This document shows positions 9,331 through 17,635 of a stretch of DNA of 64,000 nt, one piece after another. This DNA comes from Euzebya tangerina. GTDB lineage: Bacteria > Actinomycetota > Nitriliruptoria > Euzebyales > Euzebyaceae. Within the stretch, counting starts at the first letter, position 1; every line of letters begins with the position of its first letter. A model generated the notes under the pieces. The model was given only the letters and a program-made list of their open reading frames with translations. It was not told where the DNA came from and did not search any database. Where the stretch lies: contig NZ_PPDK01000001.1 in the NCBI RefSeq assembly GCF_003074135.1, positions 2,108,001 to 2,172,000 on the forward strand. The letters run 5' to 3'. A program made the translations under genes and the position numbers.

Positions 9331-11256
9331 CTACAGCGGTGTCGCTGCGAGCCCGGTTGCCGGGGCAGCGGCGCGGGGCGCTGCGGGACAACCGCCTTCG
9401 ACGTAGCTGCGAACGTTGTCGCCGAAGGCGGGCGGCAGCAGGTCGGTGTCGCCGACCATCACGAACTCCTCGACGTCCTCGATGAACCGCAGGCCGTCGG
9501 TTGCGCGACACAGGCCGTCCTCGACCCGTGGGGTGATCGTCCCGTCGGTGGTGACGATGAAGACCGCGCCCCCGAAGCGCCCCGAGACCGTCGAGGCGGC
9601 CAGGACGTGGGCGAAGTTGTTGCTCTCGAGGTCCCCGGCCAGCGAGACGCCGACGGCGTACTGCTGCGGGTTGTCAGGGACGAGGGAGGTCTGCGAGCCG
9701 AACCGACGAACCATGTCCCGGTTGAACTGGGCCACGGAGGCTCCGGTCTCCAGGCGCTCGGCCCCACCCCAACGGCACAGGAAGTTGCCCTCACCGCAGA
9801 ACTCCTGCCAGGGGTCGCTGTCGAGGTCGACACCCGGTCGGCCCTGGCCGTAGCCTCCGGCGGTCACGTGGTCACGGATGGCCGCGCCGACGTTGCCGGA
9901 GATCACCGCGTCACCCCCGATGGCGTGGATGTAGTCGGGCCGCAACTCGTCGAGCGCGGCCAGCGTGTCCGGGTGGACCGGCGGCTCGACGTCGACCAGC
10001 AGGATCGGTGTACCCCAGAAGGCCCCGACTGATCCAGCCACCACCGCGTCGGGCCAGTTCGAGCGGGTGGCCAGGAAGACCATGTTGGTGTCGATGAAGT
10101 CGGTCGTGGCGGCGAACTCGGCGACCTTGGCGTCGACCTCCTGGGAGACCAGTCGGGCCGTCTGCTCTCGACCCACCCCCGCGAAGCGGACCACCTCATA
10201 GCCCATGGCCGTCAGCGTCCCGTCCAGACCGCCGTCGAGAGCCGCAATCCCACCCATCAGGTAGACCGTCCGGCCGCGAGGGACGGTGCGAATGAGTTCC
10301 TGCCGTGTGGCAGGTGCCAGTGCCCCCGGGTCGGTACCGGGCGGTGCCGACGTCGGCGAGTAGGTGAACAGCAGCGGACCCTGGCCGAACGCCAACGAGG
10401 AGCCGGTCAGTGCGTCGGCGAAGTCGTCGTCCCGCGCGATGACGGCGTAGTCACCCTGGTAGGGATCGATGGCTGGGGTGACCGGCTCGTCGAACACGAA
10501 CTGGGATGTCGCAACGGCTTGGGAGATCGGCTCGGTCCCGCCGACGCCGCAGGCCAAGCGCCTGACCGTCAGCTCGTTGCGGGTCGAGGCCGTGGCGTTC
10601 TGACACAGCGGCGGCGACTCGGGCTCATCCGGCAGAGGGAGGGTGAGCTCACCGTCGCCCAGCTCATCGACTGCGACGGCGCCGGCCCCGGGTTGGTAGG
10701 CCATCGTCGCGGTCATGCGAAGCTCGGGGACCTGATCGACGCATGTCCGCGGGAAGCGGGCTGCGATGATCCCACCGCCGGTGAACGTCTCGGGGTCGCA
10801 CACCTCCGTGCCCGTCGCCGGGTTCATGAGGTCCGCCTCCAGGACGCCACCGTCGAGGTAGATCTCGAGCGTCCGCTCGATGGTCGGCTCACCGTCCAGG
10901 TCGAAGCCGACGGTCGCTCGCGTCGCCGAGCTCGCCCAGTTGGGGTCGGTCTCGGGCTCCAGATCGCCGACCGCGTCGAGGACGACGACGAGGTTCGGCT
11001 CGCTCGGCGCATCGTTGTAGGCCACGACGAGCTCGATGAGATCTGCTTCCGGGACGGAGACATCTCCGGCCGGGTCGGTGTACTCACCCGTTGCCTGGAA
11101 GGTTGACGCGCCGGGAACGGGCCAGTCATCGGCTGCTGCGCCTGCAGGGGACGGTCGGGCCAGGGCCAGCAGCCCGGCCACGAGGACCGCTGCGGTCAGA
11201 ACGAGGACCAACGTTGGCTGACGTCGATGCCGTCGGTCGGCGAACTGCGGTCCCAT
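9331..11256 (-). CDS. Secreted protein with CWB2-like repeats
   Basis: A 641-residue exported protein. A signal-type hydrophobic helix covers about 14-42. Residues 45-240 are a beta-rich region of unknown family containing Cys pairs, resembling a lectin-like or immunoglobulin-like fold in composition only. From about 270 there are divergent CWB2 repeats, recognisable by RDDDFADALTGSSLA, by YLMGGIAAL and by AIGGDAVISGNV. The C-terminal part carries extra Cys residues (FCGEGNFLC, LCRAT, GGCP) not seen in the other CWB2 proteins here. It ends four bases from the convergent nucleotidyltransferase. Wall anchoring is expected from the repeats; the ligand and role are unknown. Confidence 0.8.
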   Translation of the reverse strand: MGPQFADRRHRRQPTLVLVLTAAVLVAGLLALARPSPAGAAADDWPVPGASTFQATGEYTDPAGDVSVPEADLIELVVAYNDAPSEPNLVVVLDAVGDLEPETDPNWASSATRATVGFDLDGEPTIERTLEIYLDGGVLEADLMNPATGTEVCDPETFTGGGIIAARFPRTCVDQVPELRMTATMAYQPGAGAVAVDELGDGELTLPLPDEPESPPLCQNATASTRNELTVRRLACGVGGTEPISQAVATSQFVFDEPVTPAIDPYQGDYAVIARDDDFADALTGSSLAFGQGPLLFTYSPTSAPPGTDPGALAPATRQELIRTVPRGRTVYLMGGIAALDGGLDGTLTAMGYEVVRFAGVGREQTARLVSQEVDAKVAEFAATTDFIDTNMVFLATRSNWPDAVVAGSVGAFWGTPILLVDVEPPVHPDTLAALDELRPDYIHAIGGDAVISGNVGAAIRDHVTAGGYGQGRPGVDLDSDPWQEFCGEGNFLCRWGGAERLETGASVAQFNRDMVRRFGSQTSLVPDNPQQYAVGVSLAGDLESNNFAHVLAASTVSGRFGGAVFIVTTDGTITPRVEDGLCRATDGLRFIEDVEEFVMVGDTDLLPPAFGDNVRSYVEGGCPAAPRAAAPATGLAATPL

Positions 11257-11277
11257 GACTACCCCTACTCATGACGA

Positions 11278-11306
11278 TTGACGATCTGCGGTGGTGAAAC
11301 TCTATC
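11278..11306 (+). promoter_or_regulatory. Possible promoter of the kinase operon
   Basis: TTGACG (11278-11283) is followed after 17 bases by TCTATC (11301-11306), in the divergent gap between the CWB2 gene at 11256 and the kinase start at 11366. The -35 is good and the -10 poor. A GAGGG ribosome-binding sequence sits about ten bases before the GTG start. Confidence 0.3.
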
Positions 11307-11365
11307 GCCGCCCAGGCCCGCAGTAGCCTGTGGGCCGAGTATGAGACGAGAGGGTAAGAACTCAC

Positions 11366-13102
11366 GTGGCTGAGGAGCCCGGCCGCCCCGTGGATCCGGA
11401 CTGGGCGCGCTTCGCCATGCCGGACGAGTTCACCGATGCCACCCGCATCGGTCGGGGCGGGTTCGGCTACGTCTTCCGGGCGCGCGAGACGTCCCTCAGT
11501 CGAACCGTTGCGATCAAGATCCTGACGCAGCCGTCGGTCGACCAGCGAACCGACAATCGGTTCACCAGCGAACTGCAGGCCATGGGGACCCTGGCCGGGC
11601 ACCCGCACATCGTCACGGTCTACACGTGGGGCAAGACCGTCTCCAAGCACCCCTACATCGTGATGGGGTACATGAGCGGGGGCTCGCTGAAGGATCAGAT
11701 GCAGCGACGGGGGGCCGTGCCCTGGGAGGAGGCGACCGCAGCCATCATCAAGGTGGCCGGCGCCCTCGAGACGGCGCATCGCTCCGGCATCCTCCATCGC
11801 GACGTCAAGCCGGAGAACATCCTGCTGGACGGGTTCGGCGAGCCGGCGCTGGGTGACTTCGGCATCGCCCGCATCACCGGTGGGACCGAGACGGCGACCG
11901 GGTCCATCACCGGCTCACTCAGCCACGTCGCTCCGGAGGTGCTGGAGGGCCGGCGACCGTCACCCGCCTCGGACACCTACTCGCTGGCCTCGACGCTCTA
12001 CGCCCTCGTCGCCGGTCAACCGGCCTTCGCGGGCGAGGAGGACGAGACCCTCACCCCGATGTTGGCGCGGATCCTGTTGAACCCGGTCCCGCCGATCACG
12101 GATCAGGACGTCCCCGACGAGGTGATGCAGGTCATCCTGACCGGTCTGGCCAAGCAGCCGCAGGACCGCCAGGCCTCCATCGAGGAGTTCGGTCGGCAAC
12201 TCCAGGAGGCTCAGACGGAGAACGGTCTGGCGGCCACGTCGATGCTCGTGCGCGGCGACTCCGAACTGGATCTGCCGCACGGTGGATCGACCGGTGAGGT
12301 GTCGGACACGGCGCTCGGGATCGGAGTCCAGGAGCTTCCCACGATCGACCGGGAGCCGCCGCCAGCAGCCCCGAGCGACCCCTCTGCCACTCCTGATGCG
12401 GCCGGCTCCACCAGCGAGGAGGGGACGGACGACCCGGCACCGGTCGCAGCCGCGGCACCGGCTTCGGGCGATTCGACCCGAGCTGCCACCCAAGGCACCA
12501 CCCCACCCTCGCTCGACACCCGCATCGTCCCGCCGGCACCGATACCGCCGCCGGAGCGGAAGGACCGGTCGCGAGGCCGTGGTCTGCTGATCGGGCTGCT
12601 GGTCGGTGCGGTCCTGCTCGTCGGGGCAGTCGTTGGCGCCATGACCTTGACCGGCGGCGATGCCCAGCCGACGGAGACCCCGTCTGGATCGGGAACCCCA
12701 ACCGCTCCGTCGGAGTCGGAGTCCGAGACCGAGCCGACGGAGTCCGAGACCGAGGCCGAGCCGACGGAGACCGAGCCCACCGAGACGGAGGAGCCGGACA
12801 AGGAGGAGGGCCCGGGCATCGATGTCCCGACCCCGACGCCGACCCCCACGCCCACCACGGAAGAGCCCACACCCACGGCCCAGGCGACACAGCCGCAAGC
12901 TGCGAATCCGCCGCCTCCACCGCCTCCTCCACCTCCACCCCCGCCCCCACCACCGCCCCCACCTCCTCCGCCCCCCCCACCGCCCCCACCTCCACCTCCA
13001 CCTCCGCCTCCACCCCCGCCTCCACCTCCACCACCGCCTCCGCCCCCACCGCCTCCGCCCCCACCACCCCCGCCACCGGGGCCCACCACCGCGCCGTTCT
13101 GA
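11366..13102 (+). CDS. Transmembrane Ser/Thr protein kinase with 57-proline extracellular tail
   Basis: A 578-residue Hanks-type kinase (PknB-like). Motifs: glycine loop GRGGFGYV (29-36), VAIK with Lys51, HRDVKPEN (144-151), DFG (164-166). The kinase domain spans about 22-285. An acidic Ala/Pro-rich linker leads to a single membrane helix at about 406-428. Outside are repeated TE/SE segments (PTESETEAEPTETEPTETE), a TPTPTP run and then 57 uninterrupted prolines (515-571), ending PGPTTAPF. No PASTA domain is present. The start is GTG with GAGGG upstream. The stop TGA overlaps the ATG of the CopCD gene by one base, so the two are translationally coupled. The proline tract will need EF-P for translation and would form a stiff rod. 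Confidence 0.92.
   Translation: MAEEPGRPVDPDWARFAMPDEFTDATRIGRGGFGYVFRARETSLSRTVAIKILTQPSVDQRTDNRFTSELQAMGTLAGHPHIVTVYTWGKTVSKHPYIVMGYMSGGSLKDQMQRRGAVPWEEATAAIIKVAGALETAHRSGILHRDVKPENILLDGFGEPALGDFGIARITGGTETATGSITGSLSHVAPEVLEGRRPSPASDTYSLASTLYALVAGQPAFAGEEDETLTPMLARILLNPVPPITDQDVPDEVMQVILTGLAKQPQDRQASIEEFGRQLQEAQTENGLAATSMLVRGDSELDLPHGGSTGEVSDTALGIGVQELPTIDREPPPAAPSDPSATPDAAGSTSEEGTDDPAPVAAAAPASGDSTRAATQGTTPPSLDTRIVPPAPIPPPERKDRSRGRGLLIGLLVGAVLLVGAVVGAMTLTGGDAQPTETPSGSGTPTAPSESESETEPTESETEAEPTETEPTETEEPDKEEGPGIDVPTPTPTPTPTTEEPTPTAQATQPQAANPPPPPPPPPPPPPPPPPPPPPPPPPPPPPPPPPPPPPPPPPPPPPPPPPPPPPPPPPGPTTAPF
12908..13078 (+). repeat. 171-bp CCN tract encoding 57 prolines
   Basis: Every codon from 12908 to 13078 is a proline codon. 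All four third bases are used, so it is not a simple trinucleotide expansion, but the coding strand has G only at third positions and the complementary strand is strongly purine-rich. It is likely to be prone to length change by slippage. Confidence 0.95.
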
Positions 13103-15414
13103 TGAGCGGTCCGGTGGTGTTGGGGCGCCGGAGGATCCGTGTGTGGACAGCCCTCGTCGGTGCCGTGCTGGGACTGCTCGTGCTGGGACTGCCAACACCT
13201 GCGGCGGCGCACACCGCCCTCCTCGGATCCTCACCGTCGACCGGTGAGGAGCTTGCGTACTCCCCACAGGAGGTGGTGCTGCAGTTCGCTGCACCGGTGG
13301 CGACGTCCACCATGCAGGCGAGCCTTCGTAACGCCGCGGGGCAGGAATTCACCCTCGAACTGCTCACGGAGCAGCCCACGACGGAGGCGGTCATCTACGA
13401 GGTGTCCCGTCTGCCTCATGACCTGTACGGGCTGGCCTGGGAATCCGTCGGCGACGACGGGCACCGCGTCAGCGGGGAGGTGGTGTTCGGCGTCGGGACG
13501 GACGTGACCGCCACCGCCGGGTTCGCCCGCAGCACGGCCCCGCTGGACCGCACCCTGGATCTGATCGCCGTGGCCTCGCGGGTTGCCTGGTACCTCGGCT
13601 TGGCACTCCTCGCAGGGGTCGTCGTCCTGGCCCGAACTCGTGCACCACTGGTGGCCGCGCTGGCGGCACGCCGGCTGGATGCCGCGCTGCTGCTGGTCGC
13701 GCTCGCTGCCCTGCTTCGTGGTGTGGTCGGGGTCGCGACCTTCGTCGCCGCCGGTGGCGGACTGGCAGAAGCGGTGCTCAGCCGGCCGCTGCTGCTGTGG
13801 GTCGCGACGGCGCTCGGTGCGGTCGTGGTCCGGCACCGCGGCCGTGGTCGGCCGCCACCTGTCGCAGCCGGTCAGAGACCACGCGCTGGCGGCTGGCTGA
13901 CCTCACCCCTGGTCCTCCTCGCGACGGGGCTGGTCATCCTCGGGACTCTGGCTGGGCACGCACCGACACGCCCCGATCCCGCCGTCGCCGTGCTCTTCGG
14001 CGCCGTGCACCTGGCGGCGGCAGCCGTCTGGATCGGGCCGCTCGGCCTGCTGGTGATGCTCCGACGCACGCCGGCCTGGGCAGCGCTGGGTGAGGATGCC
14101 CGCCGCAGCGAGGTTCAGGCGGCGGTCGCCAGGATCGTGCCCGCGGCCGGCTGGTCGTTCGCTGCTGTCGCAACGTCCGGTGGGCTGTTGGCCCTGCGAG
14201 CGTGGGACGGCATCAGCCTGAGCGGCGGCTTCGGCCTCACCCTGGCCCTCAAGGCGGCCGTCGTCGTCGCAGTGATCGTGCCGCTCGCCATCGTCCACCA
14301 CCGCACCCGGGCGGGATGGCCGCGGATCCCACGCACCGCTGCCGTCGAGGTGGCCGCCCTCGCCGGCGTCATGATCCTCGGCGGGGTGCTGGTCGGTCAG
14401 GATCCCGGCTGGGGGGCAGCCAGCGGGCAGGCCGGCATCTCGGTTGCGCAGGTGCTCGGCGGTGCAGTCGACGAGCCCGAGGACTGCGCCCAGCTGGAGG
14501 TCGGTCGGGCGGCGTGCTACCGCAGCGCCCTGGAGAACGTGCTGGTGGCCGAGGGCCCGCAGTCGGCCATCGACATCATCCGGGATCTGGCAGTCACCAA
14601 CCCCTACGTCACGGCGAACTGTCATCAGGTCGCCCACGACCTCGGCAACGACGCAGCCGAACAGCTGCCCGACCTTGCTGTGGGTCTCGGGGTGCAGGAC
14701 GTGACCTGCTGGTCGGGCTACATCCACGGCTACGTGGAGGCAGCCCTTGCCCGCACCAGCAGTGGCGACCTGGCGACGGAGCTGCCGACCTTCTGCGACG
14801 GCGCCGCGACGACGCCCTACAACCTGACCCACTACAACTGCGTCCACGGGCTCGGGCACGGCGTCATGCTGACCGTCGACGGCGACCTCTTCGAGTCGCT
14901 CGAGCTGTGTGCCGAGGCCCGCGACAACTGGTCGGTGCAGTCCTGCGCCTCAGGTGTGTTCATGGAGAACGTCGTCGCCGCCCAGCAGGGCCTGGACGCC
15001 GAGCTGGACGACGATGACCTGCTCTACCCCTGCACGGCGGTCGACCAGACCTTCGTGGACAGCTGCTTCCTGATGCAGACCTCACACGTGCTCTGGGCGC
15101 TGGAGGATGACATCGAGGCGGCGTTCGGCTGGTGCGACAGCGCCGAGCCGGAGGTGCAGTCGACCTGCTACCGCTCGATGGGTCGGGACCTGTCCAGCCG
15201 GGCGTTGCTGGACGGGCCGGAGACCGCCCGGCTGTGCGGCCTTGGTGACCCGGCGCTGGAGCGGTGGTGCATCCACGGGGCCGCCACGAACGCCGTCTAC
15301 GACCAGATCGCGGCCGGGGCGGCCGACCCGATCTGCGAGGCCGTCGATCCAGCGCTGGAAGCCGCCTGTCGTGAGGGGCAGGCGGACGCCGCAGCGGTTG
15401 TGGCCGCCGGGTGA
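13102..15414 (+). CDS. CopC-CopD fusion with Cys/His-rich C-terminal domain
   Basis: A 770-residue membrane protein in three parts. A signal peptide (1-36) is followed by a CopC domain whose mature N-terminal His37 (AHTALLGSSPS) and GDDGHRVSGE with D119 and H121 match the Cu(II) site of CopC. A CopD-like membrane region of about eight helices spans roughly 155-440. The last 310 residues (about 460-770) are a separate extracytoplasmic domain with 16 cysteines and several conserved-looking His motifs (NCHQVAHDLG, YIHGYVEA, YNCVHGLGHGVM, RWCIHGAA). CopC/CopD proteins handle copper at the outer face of the membrane. I do not recognise the Cys/His domain; there is no CxxCH heme site. It follows the kinase gene with a one-base overlap. 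Confidence 0.85.
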   Translation: MSGPVVLGRRRIRVWTALVGAVLGLLVLGLPTPAAAHTALLGSSPSTGEELAYSPQEVVLQFAAPVATSTMQASLRNAAGQEFTLELLTEQPTTEAVIYEVSRLPHDLYGLAWESVGDDGHRVSGEVVFGVGTDVTATAGFARSTAPLDRTLDLIAVASRVAWYLGLALLAGVVVLARTRAPLVAALAARRLDAALLLVALAALLRGVVGVATFVAAGGGLAEAVLSRPLLLWVATALGAVVVRHRGRGRPPPVAAGQRPRAGGWLTSPLVLLATGLVILGTLAGHAPTRPDPAVAVLFGAVHLAAAAVWIGPLGLLVMLRRTPAWAALGEDARRSEVQAAVARIVPAAGWSFAAVATSGGLLALRAWDGISLSGGFGLTLALKAAVVVAVIVPLAIVHHRTRAGWPRIPRTAAVEVAALAGVMILGGVLVGQDPGWGAASGQAGISVAQVLGGAVDEPEDCAQLEVGRAACYRSALENVLVAEGPQSAIDIIRDLAVTNPYVTANCHQVAHDLGNDAAEQLPDLAVGLGVQDVTCWSGYIHGYVEAALARTSSGDLATELPTFCDGAATTPYNLTHYNCVHGLGHGVMLTVDGDLFESLELCAEARDNWSVQSCASGVFMENVVAAQQGLDAELDDDDLLYPCTAVDQTFVDSCFLMQTSHVLWALEDDIEAAFGWCDSAEPEVQSTCYRSMGRDLSSRALLDGPETARLCGLGDPALERWCIHGAATNAVYDQIAAGAADPICEAVDPALEAACREGQADAAAVVAAG

Positions 15415-15429
15415 GGCTTCCGGAAGAGC

Positions 15430-15972
15430 ATGCTGGAGGCCATGTCCACGCCACCGCTCCGCCTGCGCTTACCGATCGTCACCGACGAGGAGCAGGTCCG
15501 AGCCGCTGAGTCGGAGTTCGCCGGTTCGGGCTTCATCTTCGCGTTGGGTCTCCAGCCCGACGATCCCTTCGACGAGTGGGTCGAGCGGGTGCGGGCCCAC
15601 GAGCGCGGCGAGCAGTTGCCTGATTCCTGGGTGCCCTCATCGTTCCTGCTCGGCGTGATCGACGGCGCTGACGGCGACGTGGTCGTTGGTCGAACGTCCA
15701 TCCGGTACGAGCTGAACGACTTCCTGGTCCACGAGGGCGGTCATGTCGGGTACGGCGTCCGCCCGCAGCACCGGCACCAGGGGTTCGCCACCGCGATGCT
15801 CCGTCTGTCGCTGGCCCGCCTCGAGGAGCGGGGGATCACGCGAGTCCTGGTGACCTGCGACGACGACAACCTCGGGTCCGCAGCCGTGATCGAGGCGTGT
15901 GGCGGCGTCCTGGAGGACAGACGCCACCGGTCCGACGACACCATCGTGGTGCGCCGCTACTGGATCGGGTGA
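15430..15972 (+). CDS. GNAT family N-acetyltransferase
   Basis: A 180-residue cytoplasmic acyltransferase. The acetyl-CoA-binding motif A is visible as VGYGVRPQHRHQGFATAMLR, which contains the R/Q-x-x-G-x-A/G loop as RHQGFA, followed by a strand and the DDDNLGSAAVIEACGG helix typical of motif B. The substrate is not predictable. Two in-frame starts, 15430 and 15442, are possible; neither has an ideally spaced ribosome-binding site, and a GGAGG lies just before the second. It ends 40 bases from the convergent cupin gene. Confidence 0.85.
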   Translation: MLEAMSTPPLRLRLPIVTDEEQVRAAESEFAGSGFIFALGLQPDDPFDEWVERVRAHERGEQLPDSWVPSSFLLGVIDGADGDVVVGRTSIRYELNDFLVHEGGHVGYGVRPQHRHQGFATAMLRLSLARLEERGITRVLVTCDDDNLGSAAVIEACGGVLEDRRHRSDDTIVVRRYWIG

Positions 15973-16012
15973 GCGGCCGGTGTCGCCCGGTGACCGAGGT
16001 CGCGACCACCGA

Positions 16013-16384
16013 TCAGATCCAGGACTCCTCCGCGGCCGTCGCCTCGTCACCGGTGTTCGGAGTGTCGGCCGGCTCGACGATCGCGATCAGCGCCTCCTCG
16101 GACGCGATCGGTCGGTGCCTGACGCCGCGCGGGACCACGTAGAGGTCGCCTGCGGCCAGGTGTGCGGGCTCACGGCCGTCGACCTCGATCACCAGCTCGC
16201 CGCCCAGGCACATGAAGACCTCGTCGGTGTCGTCGTGGGTGTGCCACTCGAATGTCCCCTCGACCTTGACCAGTTTGACGTGGTTGCCGTTGAACTCGGC
16301 CACGATCTTCGGGGACCAGTGGTCGTCGATGAGGGCGTACTTGGCGGACAGGCTGACGGGAACATCGGGGGCGGCCATGGGCAC
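16013..16384 (-). CDS. Small cupin-domain protein
   Basis: A 123-residue single-domain cupin. The metal-binding motif 1 reads FEWHTHDDTDEVFMCLGG, with His, His and Glu positions, and motif 2 reads GDLYVVPRGVRHRP, supplying the last His. Such proteins are often small isomerases or dioxygenases, or sensors of sugar or aromatic compounds. It lies on the minus strand before two glycosyltransferases and could modify a sugar, but it does not resemble RmlC, which is a different cupin subfamily of about 180 residues. Confidence 0.85.
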   Translation of the reverse strand: MPMAAPDVPVSLSAKYALIDDHWSPKIVAEFNGNHVKLVKVEGTFEWHTHDDTDEVFMCLGGELVIEVDGREPAHLAAGDLYVVPRGVRHRPIASEEALIAIVEPADTPNTGDEATAAEESWI

Positions 16385-16411
16385 CAGCGTAGGGACACCT
16401 CGGAGAAGCCG

Positions 16412-17635
16412 TCAGCGCACGCCGCGCGTCCGCGCCGACACGATCGCCGCCCGCCATGCCTCTTCGGTCCGTTCGACGGCCGAGCCGGGGGAGAGGACCC
16501 GGCGGACCCGGTTGCCGGCCCTGAGGACGGCGGGAAGGTCGGGGTCCTCCAGCGCCTCCACCAGGCGGGCTCGCAAGGTCCCGATGTCACCCGGACGGAC
16601 CAAGAGCCCGCGCTCCAGCAGGTCCCGAACGCCGCCAGAGTCGGTCGCGACCAGTGGCCGCCCGAGCATCGCGGCCTCGGCCGCGACCAAGCCGAAGCCC
16701 TCGCCATGTGACGGTTGGACGACGACGTCCGCGGCCGTGTACTCGTCGACCACCTCGGCGGGGGTGACAGAGCCCGGTAGCTCCAACGCCACGTCGAGGT
16801 CAGCGGCCAACCGTCTGAGCCGGGTTGCATCGGGTCCCTCGCCGACGATGCGGACGCGCACCTCGCGATCCAAGCCCGCCGCGGCGCTGATCAGGTCCGC
16901 AAAGCCCTTCTCGGGGACCAGGCGGCCGACGGCCAGGATGACGGGCACGTCCAGCGACACGACGTGCTCTGACGGGACCAGCCGCTCGGTGTCAACCGGC
17001 ATCGGGTTCAAGCCGTCAACCACGACCCCGATGGCACCAGCCGCCCGCTCGGCCAACGAGGTCGAGACCACCTCGATCCGATCCACGCCGTCCAGCGCCC
17101 ACCGGGCCAGCGGCGCCAGCCAGGGACGAGACTCGATGACCCCCACGTCTGTCCCGTGCAGGTGCACCACGGTCGGGAGGCGGACCCCGGCCAGGCGGGT
17201 GATGACGGCCCCCGGCATCCACCAGTGCACGTGCAGCACATCGGGTTGCCAGCGCCGGACCGCGCGTCGGAGGCTGGCAGCCAGCTCCGTCACGAAGGCC
17301 CCGAGCAGGGGTGGCCCGAACGGGGGACGGGTTGCGATGCGGTGCATCTCGCCGCGGTAGGCCAACGTCTCGTGTGCCTCGTCGGCATACCGCACCCTGC
17401 GGACCGGCACACCCCCGACCATCCCGACCTCCGTCAACCCGACGTCGTGCGGCGCGATCACCCGCACGTCGTGGCCGGCCTGCCGGAGCGCCTGGGCCCA
17501 GGTCAGCAGGAATGCCGCGGACGGGTCTCCGTCGTAGCGGGGGAAGACGTGGGTCAGGACCAGCGCTCGTACAGCTCGACCGACGTCGGAGGGGTCCGTG
17601 GCCGATGGCGGCTGCCTGTCCTGCGGTTCGGTCAC
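16412..17635 (-). CDS. GT4 glycosyltransferase
   Basis: A 407-residue GT-B fold enzyme. The N-terminal acceptor domain begins RALVLTHVFPRYDGDPSAAF, with the FPRxxxxxxG phrase common in GT4 enzymes of this kind. The C-terminal donor domain has ILAVGRLVPEKGF, RIVGEGPD and SHGEGFGLVAAEA containing the E-x7-E motif. It probably adds a sugar to a lipid-linked or cell-wall glycan. The GTG start overlaps the stop of the upstream GT2 gene by four bases (GTGA), so the two are coupled on the minus strand. Confidence 0.9.
   Translation of the reverse strand: MTEPQDRQPPSATDPSDVGRAVRALVLTHVFPRYDGDPSAAFLLTWAQALRQAGHDVRVIAPHDVGLTEVGMVGGVPVRRVRYADEAHETLAYRGEMHRIATRPPFGPPLLGAFVTELAASLRRAVRRWQPDVLHVHWWMPGAVITRLAGVRLPTVVHLHGTDVGVIESRPWLAPLARWALDGVDRIEVVSTSLAERAAGAIGVVVDGLNPMPVDTERLVPSEHVVSLDVPVILAVGRLVPEKGFADLISAAAGLDREVRVRIVGEGPDATRLRRLAADLDVALELPGSVTPAEVVDEYTAADVVVQPSHGEGFGLVAAEAAMLGRPLVATDSGGVRDLLERGLLVRPGDIGTLRARLVEALEDPDLPAVLRAGNRVRRVLSPGSAVERTEEAWRAAIVSARTRGVR

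Noticed and set aside
12211-13212. Reverse-strand frame with a long polyglycine run
   Set aside because: It is the complement of the proline codons of the kinase; no start context or domain supports it.
16013-16384. Cupin protein as RmlC, to complete the rhamnose pathway
   Set aside because: The protein is only 123 residues and has a plain cupin-2 pattern. RmlC is longer and has different catalytic His/Asp/Tyr motifs.
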